The notes under the pieces are model-generated. The model did no database searches, was not told the DNA's origin, and saw only the letters and a program-made list of their open reading frames with translations. Position numbers and translations under genes: made by a program. This document shows positions 37,088 to 48,465 of a stretch of 64,000 bases of DNA, in pieces (the first letter of the stretch is position 1; the number at the start of each line of letters is the position of its first letter). Location: NCBI GenBank assembly GCA_014529385.2, contig CM043959.1, positions 13,362,809-13,426,808 of the forward strand. The letters are read 5' to 3'. The stretch is from Adiantum capillus-veneris (lineage: Eukaryota > Streptophyta > Polypodiopsida > Polypodiales > Pteridaceae).

Positions 37088-37431
37088 TGGATAGGATTGG
37101 TACACCAAGTCAAAGCGAAGGGGAAAGCGGCCAAGGCTTCCATTGTCAAGAAGTGATCCAATTTAATTGTTTTCTAGTAGCAGTACGTTCAGCAGCAGCA
37201 AGCACAACAACAATTGATGCAGATGCAGTCGATGCAAAGTTGGCACATCAAGCAAGTATGCTTCCTTAAAGACTATGGATGAAATGCAGATGAAAAATGT
37301 GACGAAGTGCCAAACTTTTCAAAGATTGCTTCAAAAAATGCAATCTAAACTTGACTTTTCTACCTAAAACTATTGACTCTGGCAAACCACAAAGGGAATA
37401 CCAATGCTTGATGGACAATTGTCACAGGATT

Positions 37432-39016
37432 TGTGAAATCGGCCCATGGGGCGGTAGGCTTTGGCTTTCACCCGAAATTCTTTACTTTAGACACACACAG
37501 AGAGAACGTGCAAAGGAACCCTGCGATGGGAATTAACACTTAAGTACACACACGGCTCAGAAGCTAGAATGCCCCGAGAAGACACCGACAACCTGTAGGC
37601 CCCAAAGTTGGCACCCCTTTCGGTATTTCTTTATACTTTGAGAGGGTAAATTACAAAGTAGAGTCCTGGGAATCCTTTACTAGTATCCTGCTAAAAACTA
37701 CCTTTTTTGGCCCCAAAATTGGCGCCCCTTTCGGTATTTCTTTATACTTTGAGAGGGTAAATTACAAAGTAGAGTCCTGGGAATCCTTTACCAGTCAGTA
37801 TCCTGCTAGATACTACCGTTTTTGGCCAAATTTTGGCAGCATAACAATCCCAAAACTTGTGCGAAACCAATTCCCTTGCTGGAACTCACTTCCACTGGCA
37901 TAAACCCTCTGATTCCTACCCAAAAACAGTAAATTCAGCACGCCGTAATTACTTGTTTTTGCCCTGTTTTCAGCCCCAAACAGTCCCCTAACTGTCCTCA
38001 GCCAATGGGACACTATTCCCAATGGTTCTGGCATCCGTATGGCAAAAACATTCAATTTACAGCGCAGCGCTGAAAACGCACCTGTACGGTGAGGTTATGA
38101 CCCTCACCTGTGCCTACTTTGGAGTAGCAGTTAGCTATCCCTGTTCCTGCTCAAGGAGGCTCTTGCCTCAACACAAAATCATGAACCCACACAGTTGTAC
38201 ATCAGTCAAATGAAGAGCCCTCTTGTGGGGCATCACATAACTGCACGTAGGGGGGAGAGAGAGCAGTGTGTAGTGTGCAGGGCATCACTCCTAACACCAC
38301 ATTGTACATGAGAGGGAAAGAAAGCACTCCATAGCTCTTAACTTGTGACAAAATGCAAAGTGAGGCCTCTCCCAACTTAAATTTCAGCGCCACTTCTTAA
38401 TGCAAGAAGAAAGTGCACGAAATTCTGCCACTTGGCGCATTTACAAGCATTTGCCCATTTCGGGGTTGCCGCCTAAAAATCTCCCGACTGGTTGCCCAGT
38501 TGACTTCGCGGCAGAGTTGTAAAATGTTCCCCTTGTCATACCGAAGGTAATGACGAGAACACATTTCACGGCCCAAAATAGCAGTTCCCTAATTTTTAGG
38601 AGATGCTTCCGTTGGGCTCCCACTGATCATCTTACCATCTATCCTCATTGGGACCGCATACAAAAGTACAATGTGGCCCAGTTGTCGGATACTTTCTGTT
38701 GGTGATCCCACCTTGACTTTATGCCTTTATTGAGTTCACTTCCTAGTCTCAACAAACTTGCTAAGTGCGACGGGGGGACCTACATGACCTTGCACTGAGC
38801 CTAGACATCCTCTTACTATACGAATTCAGTGCCGACCAACTTCCTGTCTGCGGGTGAAACTACCGTTCACATTGGTCATACAATGTCCGACCATTTGCAA
38901 CTTCAAAAAGAGGGTCTCAAAAATAAAACAAAAATCATTGGAAAGAAACCAACAACTAAGGTTAGCAATTGCCACGTCCTCATGACATAGTTAACAGCTG
39001 CAACGTCCTCGTGACA
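37432..39016 (-). repeat. Element I 3-prime LTR (family A)
   Basis: The minus strand begins TGTCACGAGGACG directly after a polypurine tract (CAAGAGGGGGG at about 39019-39029, minus strand) and ends ...GATTTCACA at 37432, about 1585 bp. The same LTR occurs inverted at 61827-63283 and 57221-58670, and partially at 56699-57205. Two copies of the TGTCACGAGG start lie about 27 bp apart at its head. It contains an internal 111-bp duplication. Confidence 0.8.
37598..37820. repeat. 111-bp tandem duplication inside the LTR
   Basis: GGCCCCAAA(G/A)TTGGC at 37598 and 37709 each begin a nearly identical stretch through TTGAGAGGGTAAATTACAAA and AGAGTCCTGGGAATCC. Each copy contains the LTR box shared between families. 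The other copies of this LTR have one unit. Confidence 0.9.
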
Positions 39017-39196
39017 TACCCCCCTCTTGAAATCGCAAACGTCCTTGATTGCGTACCATAAATACATGCTACCGATGATCTTGTGTTGTTAGCACTCTTT
39101 TATCATCGCATGTATCCGCAAGAAAGGTCATAACACAAATACAAATGACTTAATGAGACCTTCATACTTTTGTCATTTCCATCGATCACACTGAAT

Positions 39197-40793
39197 TCAT
39201 ATGTACATTTGATGTGCTAGCTCTATCATTACCCCTCCTTTGCACACGTTGGGTTGGGGCATAAGTAGGTTGTAACCCAAAGGCTTCAAGGTAAAGCTGC
39301 AATACATTTGGTGCCTCTGACAGTTCATGCTCTTCCATCCACTTTGCATCCATAGGTGGATAGTTCTTGAACTACACCAAATAGCATCTTGCAACCTGTC
39401 CTTTTAACTTTTCTGTCCTTATGTGCCAAAACTTGCTCAGGTACCAGGATCTCATCAAGTTCCTCAACTTCTGGCTTATCGTCATCTGGCATATCTTCTG
39501 GCACATCACCCACGAAGGATCATAGAAGACTCACTTGAAACGCATTATGAATCTTCCACGCATCAGGTAATTTCAGCCTCCAAGCCACATCGCTGATCTT
39601 GTCAAGCACTTGAAAAGGCCCATAGTAACGCATACCGAGCTTAGGAAACAGTCGTTCCTTGCCCTTCATCTTCTTTAACCTTGCCTTTTCGATCCTTAAC
39701 AGAACCCAATCACCAGGTGATAACAATAATTCACGACGGTGACGATCAGCAGCCTTTTTCTGCTTTGCCTGAGTCTTCTCCAAGGCAATTTTAATTTTCT
39801 TATACATTTCATTCATGTTCTCAACACATCGATCTGCCTCAAAGATCTTGTCCTTTGTATGCAAAATGGGAGGAACCTTTTTTCCGCCTTCAACAATCTC
39901 AAAAGGTGCTTTGCCAGTAGACGAATGCACCATATTATTGTGCGCATATTCAAGCATAGGCAAATACTGTTCCCACTTGCCCTTATTATCTGACACATAG
40001 CATTTCAGCAGATCTAAGACAGTAGAATTAGCCTCTTTTGACTGTCCATCAGTTTGTGGATGAAAATGAAGACGAGAACTTGAGCGTAGTGCCCATGTTC
40101 TCAAACAATCCTCTCCAGAACAAACTGGTCATGCGAGGATCACGATCACTGACAATCGATTGTGGCATACCATGGTACTTAAACACATTGTACATGAACA
40201 AGCGTGCCATCTGATCATATTTTATCTTCTTCTTGACATGGATAAAATGGGCCTGCTTGCTAAACCTGCTTGCTAAACCTGGCTGATAATGGTCCATATA
40301 CTATCATTCCCTATTGGCATTCTTGGAAGATTAAAAATAAAGTCCATAGCAATGCTTTCCCATGGCTTATCCAGAATCGGCAGTGGTTGTAACAACCCCG
40401 GTGCCTTTTGCCAGTCAAACTTGACCTTTTGGCAAATTATGCATGCTCGCACAAAGACATCCACATCTCTCCTCAAGGTAGGCCAATAGAAGAATGTCTC
40501 TACCGCTTTAATTGTCACATCAATACCACGATACCCTGCATACAGTGGGACATGACTCTCTTCCATGACCTTATGTCGCAATGGCCTAGTGACACAAAGT
40601 CATAAAACCATCTCTGAGGAGGTAGTGCTCATGATGTTGCCCCTCTTGCAACTGTTCAAAGATCCTTGCAAAATCTTCATCAGTAGCATACTGTTCCTTC
40701 ATGTCATCTAACTCATGATGATAAGAAATTGACACAACTGAAATCTGTGGCTTTCTTGATAACGCATCAGCCACAACGTTCTTCTTGCCTTCC
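39197..40793 (-). pseudogene. Element I integrase and chromodomain
   Basis: Minus-strand blocks: 40586-40793 (MADALSRKPQ, RNase H-integrase linker), 40273-40581 (zinc-binding YAGYRGIDVTIKA and CIICQKVKFD, first Asp in SIAMDFIFNLP), 40049-40297 (SRFSKQAHFIHV, second Asp in IVSDRDPRMTS) and 39520-40104 (HPQTDGQSKEANS, then integrase C-terminus with RYYGPFQVLDKI). A chromodomain at about 39260-39420 (YLV, a stop, FKNYPPMDAKWMEE) is read in a different frame. The residue expected to be the catalytic Glu (GQSE in relatives, including Element V) reads Lys here. At least three frame breaks separate the blocks. Confidence 0.8.
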
Positions 40794-41390
40794 TGTAGCG
40801 CGGATAATGTGTCGTGCTCTCTACAGTGTGGGTGCCCCTCAGTGCAATGTGCGTGACAATCTCACTCAAACAAATGAAAACTCTCTCAAACAGAATGAAA
40901 CACAGAAACAACGGATAACAACACAGAAACAATGGATAACAAATAGACACAACAGTGGACCAGAACATGTGGACTCGACTAGCTCAAAGAACCATGTACA
41001 GACTCTGGCGTGGCAGCACACTCCGCTCCAGCCCAGGACTCACAGGTACAAATGGGGTGTCGAGGCTCAGATGTGCAAGGATGGTGAAGCAGTGCTCTGT
41101 GTAAGACTTCCTCTAGACGACTACGTGCAAGATAAGATAGAACTGCCCCCAAAACACGACTACTCATATGTACAACCATAAGAGCCACCAACGGCCCATA
41201 AATGTCCAGCCAGCTAAGTTTATCTCCAAACTGAGTGGTGGTGGTGACCTGGCCACGATGTCCACTAGACCACCATAGGTACCCTACCACGTGTCACTCC
41301 CAGCCCAAAGGGTCCGTCCAGTGTGAACCAGACCAACTGTAGCTAACTGTCCAACTGCCTGTCCTGTGAAGTGACTGTAGCCCTGCTACA
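40794..41390 (-). repeat. Element II 3-prime LTR
   Basis: Starts TGTAGCGCGG and ends CCCTGCTACA on the plus strand. The outer flank is CTTCC. Near-identical to 50733-51330. A polypurine tract before it (minus strand) is weak (GTGGTGGGCAACC). Confidence 0.95.
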
Positions 41391-41488
41391 GGTTGCCCAC
41401 CACAAGACCGCTCACCGTCTTGGTGAGAGGAAGACTGAAACTTTGAAAGAAAACTACTAGTATGTACAATGGTGAGTTCCTGGATCTG

Positions 41489-43736
41489 TCATCCAAGAGA
41501 TAAAGTGGTGGCCACTGCTGCATCCGAAGGATCAGCCTCTGGAGGTGGGGCCATCAAATCGATTGTGGGGCCTTGCTGTATGCGAGCTCTCCTATCAGTA
41601 AGTGTGTTTCCTGAGAAATGACCAGCCACCTGCTGCTGAGCCGATGGTAGCACCTGTCCTGTAGTGTACTGAGGACGTCGAGTAACACAGCCATGCCGAT
41701 GTGCTCCAGCAACTCCATCACAACAAGTCATATTTTGCATCTGATGCAATGGTGAAGACTGAAACCCCTGAGGAGGAGGATACTGTTGTTGTTGGTTGTA
41801 GTACTGAACGGGAACTGGAGTCTGTGAGTAAAGTCCCATAAACTGTTGAGAAGGACCCGTTGCTGCATGCTGCACTGGTGTACCTGCTCCCAGTCCACCC
41901 ATATCCCATACCCATCATCGTAGGCTGCGTTGCCCTATTTTCCTGTAACAGCAATTCTCTAAATCCTTGTAGTTGATTCTGAAGGTCACTAATCACTTGA
42001 GACTTTAACTTCAGGGCCTGCTGGAGTGCGAAAATAGTGGCATCCCTATCCGCGATGGCGCTCTCAGCAACCTTCAGAGCTCCCTCCATAGCTGCGTAAG
42101 TAGCTGCGTGACGCTGGTGTGTGGCTGCTAAACGCTCTGCTCCCAGCTCAATGGTGGCAATGACTTGCCTAGACTCCTGCAATATATCCTCCGATAGCCG
42201 AAAAAATGAAGTAGAGTCCGATCCTGTAGAAGGTCCTGTAATAGTGTCAGGGTGAAGAGAGCTGGAGAGTGGTACAGCTGGTGGGATTGCTGGTGGGACT
42301 GGTGTGACAAGTGGCACTGCTCGCGGTGGACAAGGAGCATGCCTCTCTGGACTAGGCGCATGCCTCTCTGTCGAAGTAGAGATGGTAGGAGTGGTTGCCG
42401 CAGGACTAGGCATAGGAGAAGAAGCAATTGCCACTGGGACATGGGAGCTAGTCACTGTGGTAGGTGTAAAAATAGCAGCAGTAGAGAGAGGAATACACAT
42501 TGTAGAAGTCACAGCTGTGACATGCATAGTGTGATCTGGACCACCTGAACTTACCATCGAATCAGTAGTGACCGTATGCGAGGAACGTCGAACTGGTTGC
42601 TTCACTCGAAGCTGTTGGCTTTCGGAGACTGGCAGGGATACTAAAGATGCTACTGTGTCCTTCACTACCTTTGCCCTCTTTTTCTTTGGCTTTTCAGATA
42701 GATCCTTTGTTTGTTCAATATCTTTCCCTTTTCCCTTAGAGCTTTTACGCTGCATCGCCGCATCCACATCCATAGGACTAACAGGTATATTAATCACCCA
42801 GGCCAACATCGGAGCTGCGAAGCATTGAAAGCTAGATTGCACAGATTGCACCTGAGCTCTGAATCTTTTAGCTCGAGACTGTAAAGAGGTAAATAAAATT
42901 TGATGAAAGCCACATGGGATGGTGTGGATGAGGCAGTATAGGCCTTCGCAGTGCGAGAATATAGTAGGCACGTCACATCTGGCCTTGCCCTTGCCCTTGC
43001 CGACTTTAGGATCTCTGACCAAAAAGTAATACTTGAAAATGGACCAGAGCTGTTTATTCCTTGCATAGCCAGCATGATTCGTACTGAGTAGTTCTTTGCA
43101 TGCCTCGATTGTTGCATCTTTCGAAAGTTGGGAATAGGTGCGCGTAGCCGGTTTCACTGCAGGAAAAGTTGTCATCCCCAAGGCGTTACCTATTCGTGTA
43201 GCAGTCAGTGGGTGTCCTCTGACTTTGGGAAAAAACTTGAGGAGTGCATGCACCATATCCATGGGAATATCCGAAGGTAGATCGATGTCTGCTAATGCTG
43301 ACAATCCTAGCTTGTGTAGCTAGTCTTTTGATAGGACTTCTCGAAGCGACGGATGAGGCTGCTGCAGATGGAAGTTCAATGTGAACTTGGTTTGGGTCTT
43401 GGAAGAAGGAGGCCGAGGAATTGGATGACCCAGTACCTGCATGATGGCTTTTCTCTTCTTTTGGTTCTTTACAGCTTCTTCTTCTTCATCCTCTTCCTCT
43501 TCCTCGTTGCTCGAAGACTTGGAGTCGGAAGCAGAGCTTGATTCGGACTCCTTGTAATTTTCATCACTGTGATCAGTGGAGGACACATCAGTGAGGCCAT
43601 GGCTGGATGTATCCACATCCTCTACCTCTGCAGAACTTTGGGATGTCTCAGTTGGCCTCTCTGGAGAGAGAGCTTTTTTTTTCCTTACTTGCTTGCTTGT
43701 TCCAGCCATTGTAAAGAGAATTCCTGGTTGTGTCAA
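41489..43736 (-). pseudogene. Element II third ORF, unknown function
   Basis: The frame opens at about 43736 and would encode some 745 residues but for one in-frame TAG (43320-43322) and one frameshift near 41900. Parts in order: an acidic Ser/Glu-rich N-terminus (EEEEEDEEEEAV), a globular region of about 200 residues with ALLKFFPKVRGHPLTATRIG, KQLWSIFKYYFLVRDPKV and LYCLIHTIPCGFHQILFTSL, and a Lys-rich segment (KPKKKRAKVVKD) that could be a nuclear signal. A long Ser/Thr/Pro region follows, then a coiled coil around IADRDATIFALQQALKLKSQ, then a Gln/Pro/Met-rich tail (41489-41902). The codon just after the TAG continues the same protein, so the stop is a recent point change or a readthrough site. 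There is no signal peptide or membrane segment, so it is not envelope-like despite its position after pol. Confidence 0.65.
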
Positions 43737-43936
43737 TCTGCAGTGTGCAGTGCTAACTCTGAAAAAGCTTGAATACGCAAGAAACGAATAGCTTGTCCTT
43801 TCAAAGCGATGGAGGCAGCGGATGATGAGTTAAAAAAGCTATGGCTGTTTTAAAGCACGCGATGGATTGAAAACGATGGGTTCTGATTGCTAATTGATGG
43901 ATGCAAGCGGAATTGGGCGAGGGGTTAAGGTAGGTT

Positions 43937-44620
43937 AAGGGCGAGGGGATGCGTATAGGATAGGGGCGAGGGAGTGAGGGAGGTAGGGTCGAGGGATATT
44001 TAGAGGATAAGGGTGAGGGGGGAGAGAGTGGGTATGGGCGAGGGGGGAGAGAGTGGGTATGGGTGAGGGGGTTGAGGGTGGGTATGGGCGAGGGATATTT
44101 AGAGGATAAGGGTGAGGGGGGAGAGAGTGGGTATGGGCGAGGGGGTTGAGGGTGGGTAGGGGTGAGGGGGAAAATAGTGGATAGGGGCGAGGGGGGAGAG
44201 AGTGGGTATGGGCGAGGGGGAAAATAGTGGATAGGGGCGAGGGGGTTGAGGGTAGGTAAGGGCGAGGGGGAATAAGTGGATAGGGGCGAGGGGGGAGAGC
44301 GTGGGTATGGGCGAGGGTGATGAGGGTGAGGGAAATAAGTGGATAGGGGCGAGGGGGGAGAGAGTGGGCATGGGCGAGGGGGTTGAGGGTGGGTAGGGGC
44401 GAGGGGGAAGAGAGTGGGTATGGGCGAGGGGGAAAATAGTGGATAGGGGCGAGGAGGTTGAGGGTAGGTCCTTGCGAGGGGGAATAAGTGGATAGGGGCG
44501 AGGGGGGAGATAGTGGGTAGGGGCTAGGGGGTTGAGGGCAGGTAAGGGCGAGGGAAGTAAGGGAGGGTAGGGGCGAGGGGTTGGTATAGAGTAGGGGTGA
44601 GTGTGTTTGTGGAGAGGTTA
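43937..44620. repeat. G-rich minisatellite, about 26-bp units
   Basis: About two dozen units of the form GGGCGAGGGGG followed by variable tails (AAAATAGTGGATAGG, TTGAGGGTGGGTAGG, GAGAGAGTGGGTATGG) between pol and the third ORF of Element II. All G is on the plus strand, so the element transcript (minus strand) is C-rich. The minus strand is open through the array as a Pro/Leu/Ser repeat of about 240 codons, which reflects the repeat and not a gene. Tandem repeats next to pol are known in Tat-lineage elements. Confidence 0.9.
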
Positions 44621-44660
44621 GGGGCGCGAGGGGTTTGGGGTTGGGATAGGTAGGGCGCAA

Positions 44661-45362
44661 CGATCACACTCGGTACAAAGTGATAAAAGTGATAGCAGAA
44701 GCAAAGAGAAGGTACAAAGTGCTAATTTTTGAGCAGCTACAAATCTCGAGCAGATAAAAGGGAGGGTAATTTTGACTCATTAGGAGATTAAGGTTCCTAC
44801 AGCAAAGCTGAAAGTTTAATGGCACCAAAGGTTTTTTCTGCTATTGGAATCAAAGTTCTTTGACATAAACTCTGCCATATTCTTCCCATAGACAGTATGG
44901 CATTGGGAGTCTCATCAAGTCAAGTCCTTGATTACACCTTGTTCATTATCCCAATTGCCATCTAAGCAGAGTCCCCAAGAGTCCCCAAGCAGATTCCACT
45001 TGTCAAACTGAACAAAACCACTCCGACGAGAAGCTTGACTGAAAGCTTAACTGGAAGGACCTTAATACTTAACCGCAAATAACACTGAGAATAGAAACAA
45101 TTAGAGGAGTGACTGGACTGTAGAAGCTCCCGATAATATCCAATTACCAGGACTTAGTGGAGAAAGATATCTTAGAGGAAAGGCGGAAACTTACAGACAT
45201 AGCAGAAATTGAGATAGTAACAGAGCATCCATTCTGGTGGAAAGCTAGTCATGAGGAGAGCATAACTGAGACAGTAACAAAACACCCGTTCTGATGGAAA
45301 GATAGTGCGGAGGAGAGAGATGGGACATAGAACCTACAGATGGCGGGATAGTTGCAGACCCT
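44661..45362. other. Element II spacer between pol and the minisatellite
   Basis: No gene. A 58-bp-spaced pair of similar segments (AGATAGTAACAGAGCATCC... and AGACAGTAACAAAACACCC...) lies around 45210-45290. Confidence 0.5.
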
Positions 45363-48300
45363 TTACTCAGAGGAGTAATAGCACTTGATTCTGGAGCCAT
45401 TTACCAGTGGCAAAGGAACGCCTTCCAAAGTGACTAACTGGACAGCCCCCTGTGGCAAAACCTCCTGTACTCTAAAGGGCCCTTGCCAAGCTGGAACCAG
45501 CTTCTTTGCTTTTTTCAAATATTTTGCCTGATAGAGTAGCACCAATGTGCCTTGCATTATTTTTGGCTTTCTGAGGTGGCGATCATGCCACGCTTTTCGA
45601 CGAAGTTGTTCCGCTTGCAGAGCACGAGAAGCTAAAAGGCGGCTTTCATCCAATAAGGTGAGACGGGAGATAGAGGCAGATTCCATGCCCCAACTTGCAC
45701 GCAGACTGCCCACCCTAGGGGAACCGGAGTTGAACTCAAATGGAGCTATGGCTTCCAAACCGAAAGCGAGTTGAAAAGGCGTTTGATTCGTTGTTGCTTT
45801 GAAAGATGTGCGGTATGCCCAAAGAGTGCCGTGCACAGCCTGAGCCCACGATGCTGAATGGAGATGACATGCTTTCCTCAGTAGGGCGATTAGAACCTTG
45901 TTGGTGCTCTCGGCCTGTCCATTGGCTCTAGGGTAATAAGAGCACGACTTGCGATGAAAAATCTTGTAATTGGCCAGCAAATTTGAGATCATGTCATTGA
46001 CAAAATGACTGCCTCTATCACTGGTGATCTCTAAGGGACATCCAAATCTGCATAAAATATTTTCATATAAAAATTTGGCCACTGTATTGCCAGTGCAATC
46101 TACTGTCGCTAGTACCTCTACCCACTTTGTTGCATAGTCTGTAGCCACTAGCAGATATTTGCGATTACCTGGTTGAGCCGGGAGATATATTGGTCCCACA
46201 AAGTCCAAACCCCATCTCTCAAAAGGTAGCCACGCCATCGAGACCTGCAAAGGACGGTTGGATTGCTTACTCGGCTTCAGCCCACATCTCTGGAACACAT
46301 CACAAACCTTAGAATATGCTATTGTATCCTTAAAAATGTAGGGCCACCACAGACCACTTTGTAGAATCTTCTGAGCAGTGATGTGACCAGGGTAATGGCC
46401 ACCAGTGGGACCATTGTGGGCATCCTCCAGAATATGCTCCACCTCATGAGGCGAGACACAACGCTTCAGAACACCATCTGGTCCCGCTTTGTAGAGCTGG
46501 CCCCCAATCAGAGTGAAAGGCCTGGACTTCAACAGCAATCTCCTCTTTTGCAGTAGGGATGCCCTCTCTGGGTACAGCCCAGTAGATAGAAAATGTAGAA
46601 CCTCGCCGTACCATTCCGGTGTTGTATCTATTTTAAAAAGACTGCTAGATGGAAAGTCATCCGCAATCCCGGTAGCTTCTTCGCCTGTGTAAATGCGAGA
46701 GAGGTGGTCAGCCATTACATGATGCTTACCAGGACGGAGTACCACTTCAAAATCAAACTCCTGGAATAGGAGGAGCCATCGCCATACTCGACCTGCAACC
46801 TGTGGCTTATTAAGCGCAAGGCATGGTGATCAGTGAAAATTGTGAAGTGGACCCCTAGCAAATAGTGACGAAATTTGTGTAGAGCATACACTATAGCCAA
46901 TCCTTCCCTCTCTGTGGTGCTATAGTTTCGCTCTGCTTTGGTGAGCAGGCGACTTGCATAATGTACAGGGCGATCCAAGTTGAACTCTTTGCTAGGCTGA
47001 GTCAGCACAGCACCCACAGCCAGCAGACTGGCATCTGTATGCACATGAAAAGGTAGGGCCCAATCCGGGGCAACTAGAATACGCGCTTCAGTGAGACGTT
47101 TTTTGAGGTATGCAAATGCTTCGGCCTCAGGTGTTGACCACCGGAAGGGAACAGCAGCACTAGTGAGCCGGGTCAATGGTTGAGCCACCTGTGCATACAT
47201 ACGTATAAACCTGCGATGATAGCCGGTGTGGCCCACAAAGCTCTGAACACCTTTGGGATTTATGGGAGGAGGTAACTTCAAGATGGCCACTATCTTCTCT
47301 GGGTCCGGTGCCAAACCTTGAGCAGACACCACATGGCCCAACAGTGTGCCCTCTGTGACCAAAAAATGACATTTGTTCGGATTGAGCTTCAAACGTGCCT
47401 CTCTACACCTGAGGAAGACTGCAGAGAGCTGAGCAAGATGCTCCTTTAGCAACATTGAGCACCCGAGAAGGTGGAAAAGTCATCCATTAATATGCGAAGG
47501 TGATCAGTAAGCAGAGAACAAAAGATGAGATATACTATGCGATTGAAAGAAGGCGGTGCATTTTTAAGCCCAAAAGACATTCTAGTGTAGATGAAAATAC
47601 CCCAGGGAGTCACAAAAGCTGTTTTGATTTGGTCGTTAGGATGTATTCCTAACTGATTGTAGCCGTTGAACCCGTCCATAAAACTATACAGTACATGGCC
47701 AGCGACATCTTCGAGGACTCTCTCAGTAAAAGGTGTCGGAAATCCATCCGGGATTGTGACCTTATTCAGAGCCCGATAGTCGACACAAACTCGAATTTTG
47801 TTGGACTGCTTCTTTGGGGCAATAACCATAGGAGACAACCATTCTGAGTGCTATACTGGTACAATAATACCTGCTTCTTGCATTTTTTCCAACTCGATTT
47901 TGACTGCTTCTGCATACTTGGGATTCGGTTTGTAAGCCCGTCCTCTGACCGGCTTAGCCTCCTCAACCAGAGGAATTGTGCGGACTCCTAGCTCTGCAGG
48001 GATTCCTTCTAAATCGTGGTAAGACCAGGCAAACACATCTTTGAAAGAGCGCACGAAGGAGATTACCAGGTCGAGTAGAGCGGGGTGATCCCATAACCAA
48101 GTGGCTAATAAGATGGGTTGATGGTTGTCAGGGCCGCCTAGGTTGACCTCTCTGACTGGGTCAGGCGGTGCAGTGGTCGAGGCTGCGTCAGGTGGAGAAG
48201 ACTGTGCCGCCTCTGTTAGCCTTTGGACATTATGAGCTGGCGTCTGATCAATGTTGAAATCAGCATACTCTTCCTGCAACCAACCTGATGGAAGCTCTGC

Positions 48301-48465
48301 AAATGGTAAATCCTCAGATACCTCAAAGTGCTCCGGCATGGGTGGAGAGTCAGATGGAGTAGAGGCTAAGGAGGGAGCTGGGGTGTTGGCCAACTCTTGC
48401 AAGGGAGACTTTTTTCCCCTTCTATGGTGGGTTATATATAGGCTCACCCAGGCCGACGGTTTCCA
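45363..48465 (-). pseudogene. Element II pol: RT, RNase H, integrase
   Basis: The pol frame opens after a TGA at 48466-48468. Order: RT N-terminus (FVRSFKDVFAWSYHDLEGIP), an in-frame TAG at 47851-47853, RT core (CVDYRALNKVTIPDGFP, YSFMDGFNGYNQLGI, active site ILMDDFS), a frameshift near 47450, and RNase H (HVHTDASLLAVGAVL, TEREGLAIVYALHKF, FTDHHALR). Another frameshift near 46800 precedes the integrase of about 460 residues (45363-46745). The integrase keeps AHNGPTGGHYPGH, and its D,D-E residues lie in WGLDFVGP, TSDRGSHF and NGQAESTN. Its usual zinc-binding CxxC reads CDVF, with RCG following, so one Cys is replaced. I find no D-S/T-G protease motif anywhere between the gag zinc knuckles and RT. 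Confidence 0.85.

Noticed and set aside
40729-41181. 150-codon plus-strand frame in the Element II 3-prime LTR, repeated in part at 50710-51121
   Set aside because: Lies in LTR sequence present twice; no domain, antisense to the element.
42252-42548. Arg/Trp/Ser-rich plus-strand frames
   Set aside because: Opposite-strand shadows of the Element II third ORF.
41718-43304. Third ORF of Element II as an envelope gene
   Set aside because: Position fits, but no signal peptide, membrane helix or cysteine-rich ectodomain is visible.
43935-44660. 241-codon Pro/Leu/Ser repeat protein
   Set aside because: It is the minus-strand reading of a G-rich minisatellite, open because the repeat lacks stop words; no conserved start or domain.
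45547-45774. Plus-strand frame inside the Element II integrase
   Set aside because: Shadow of the clearly conserved minus-strand integrase.
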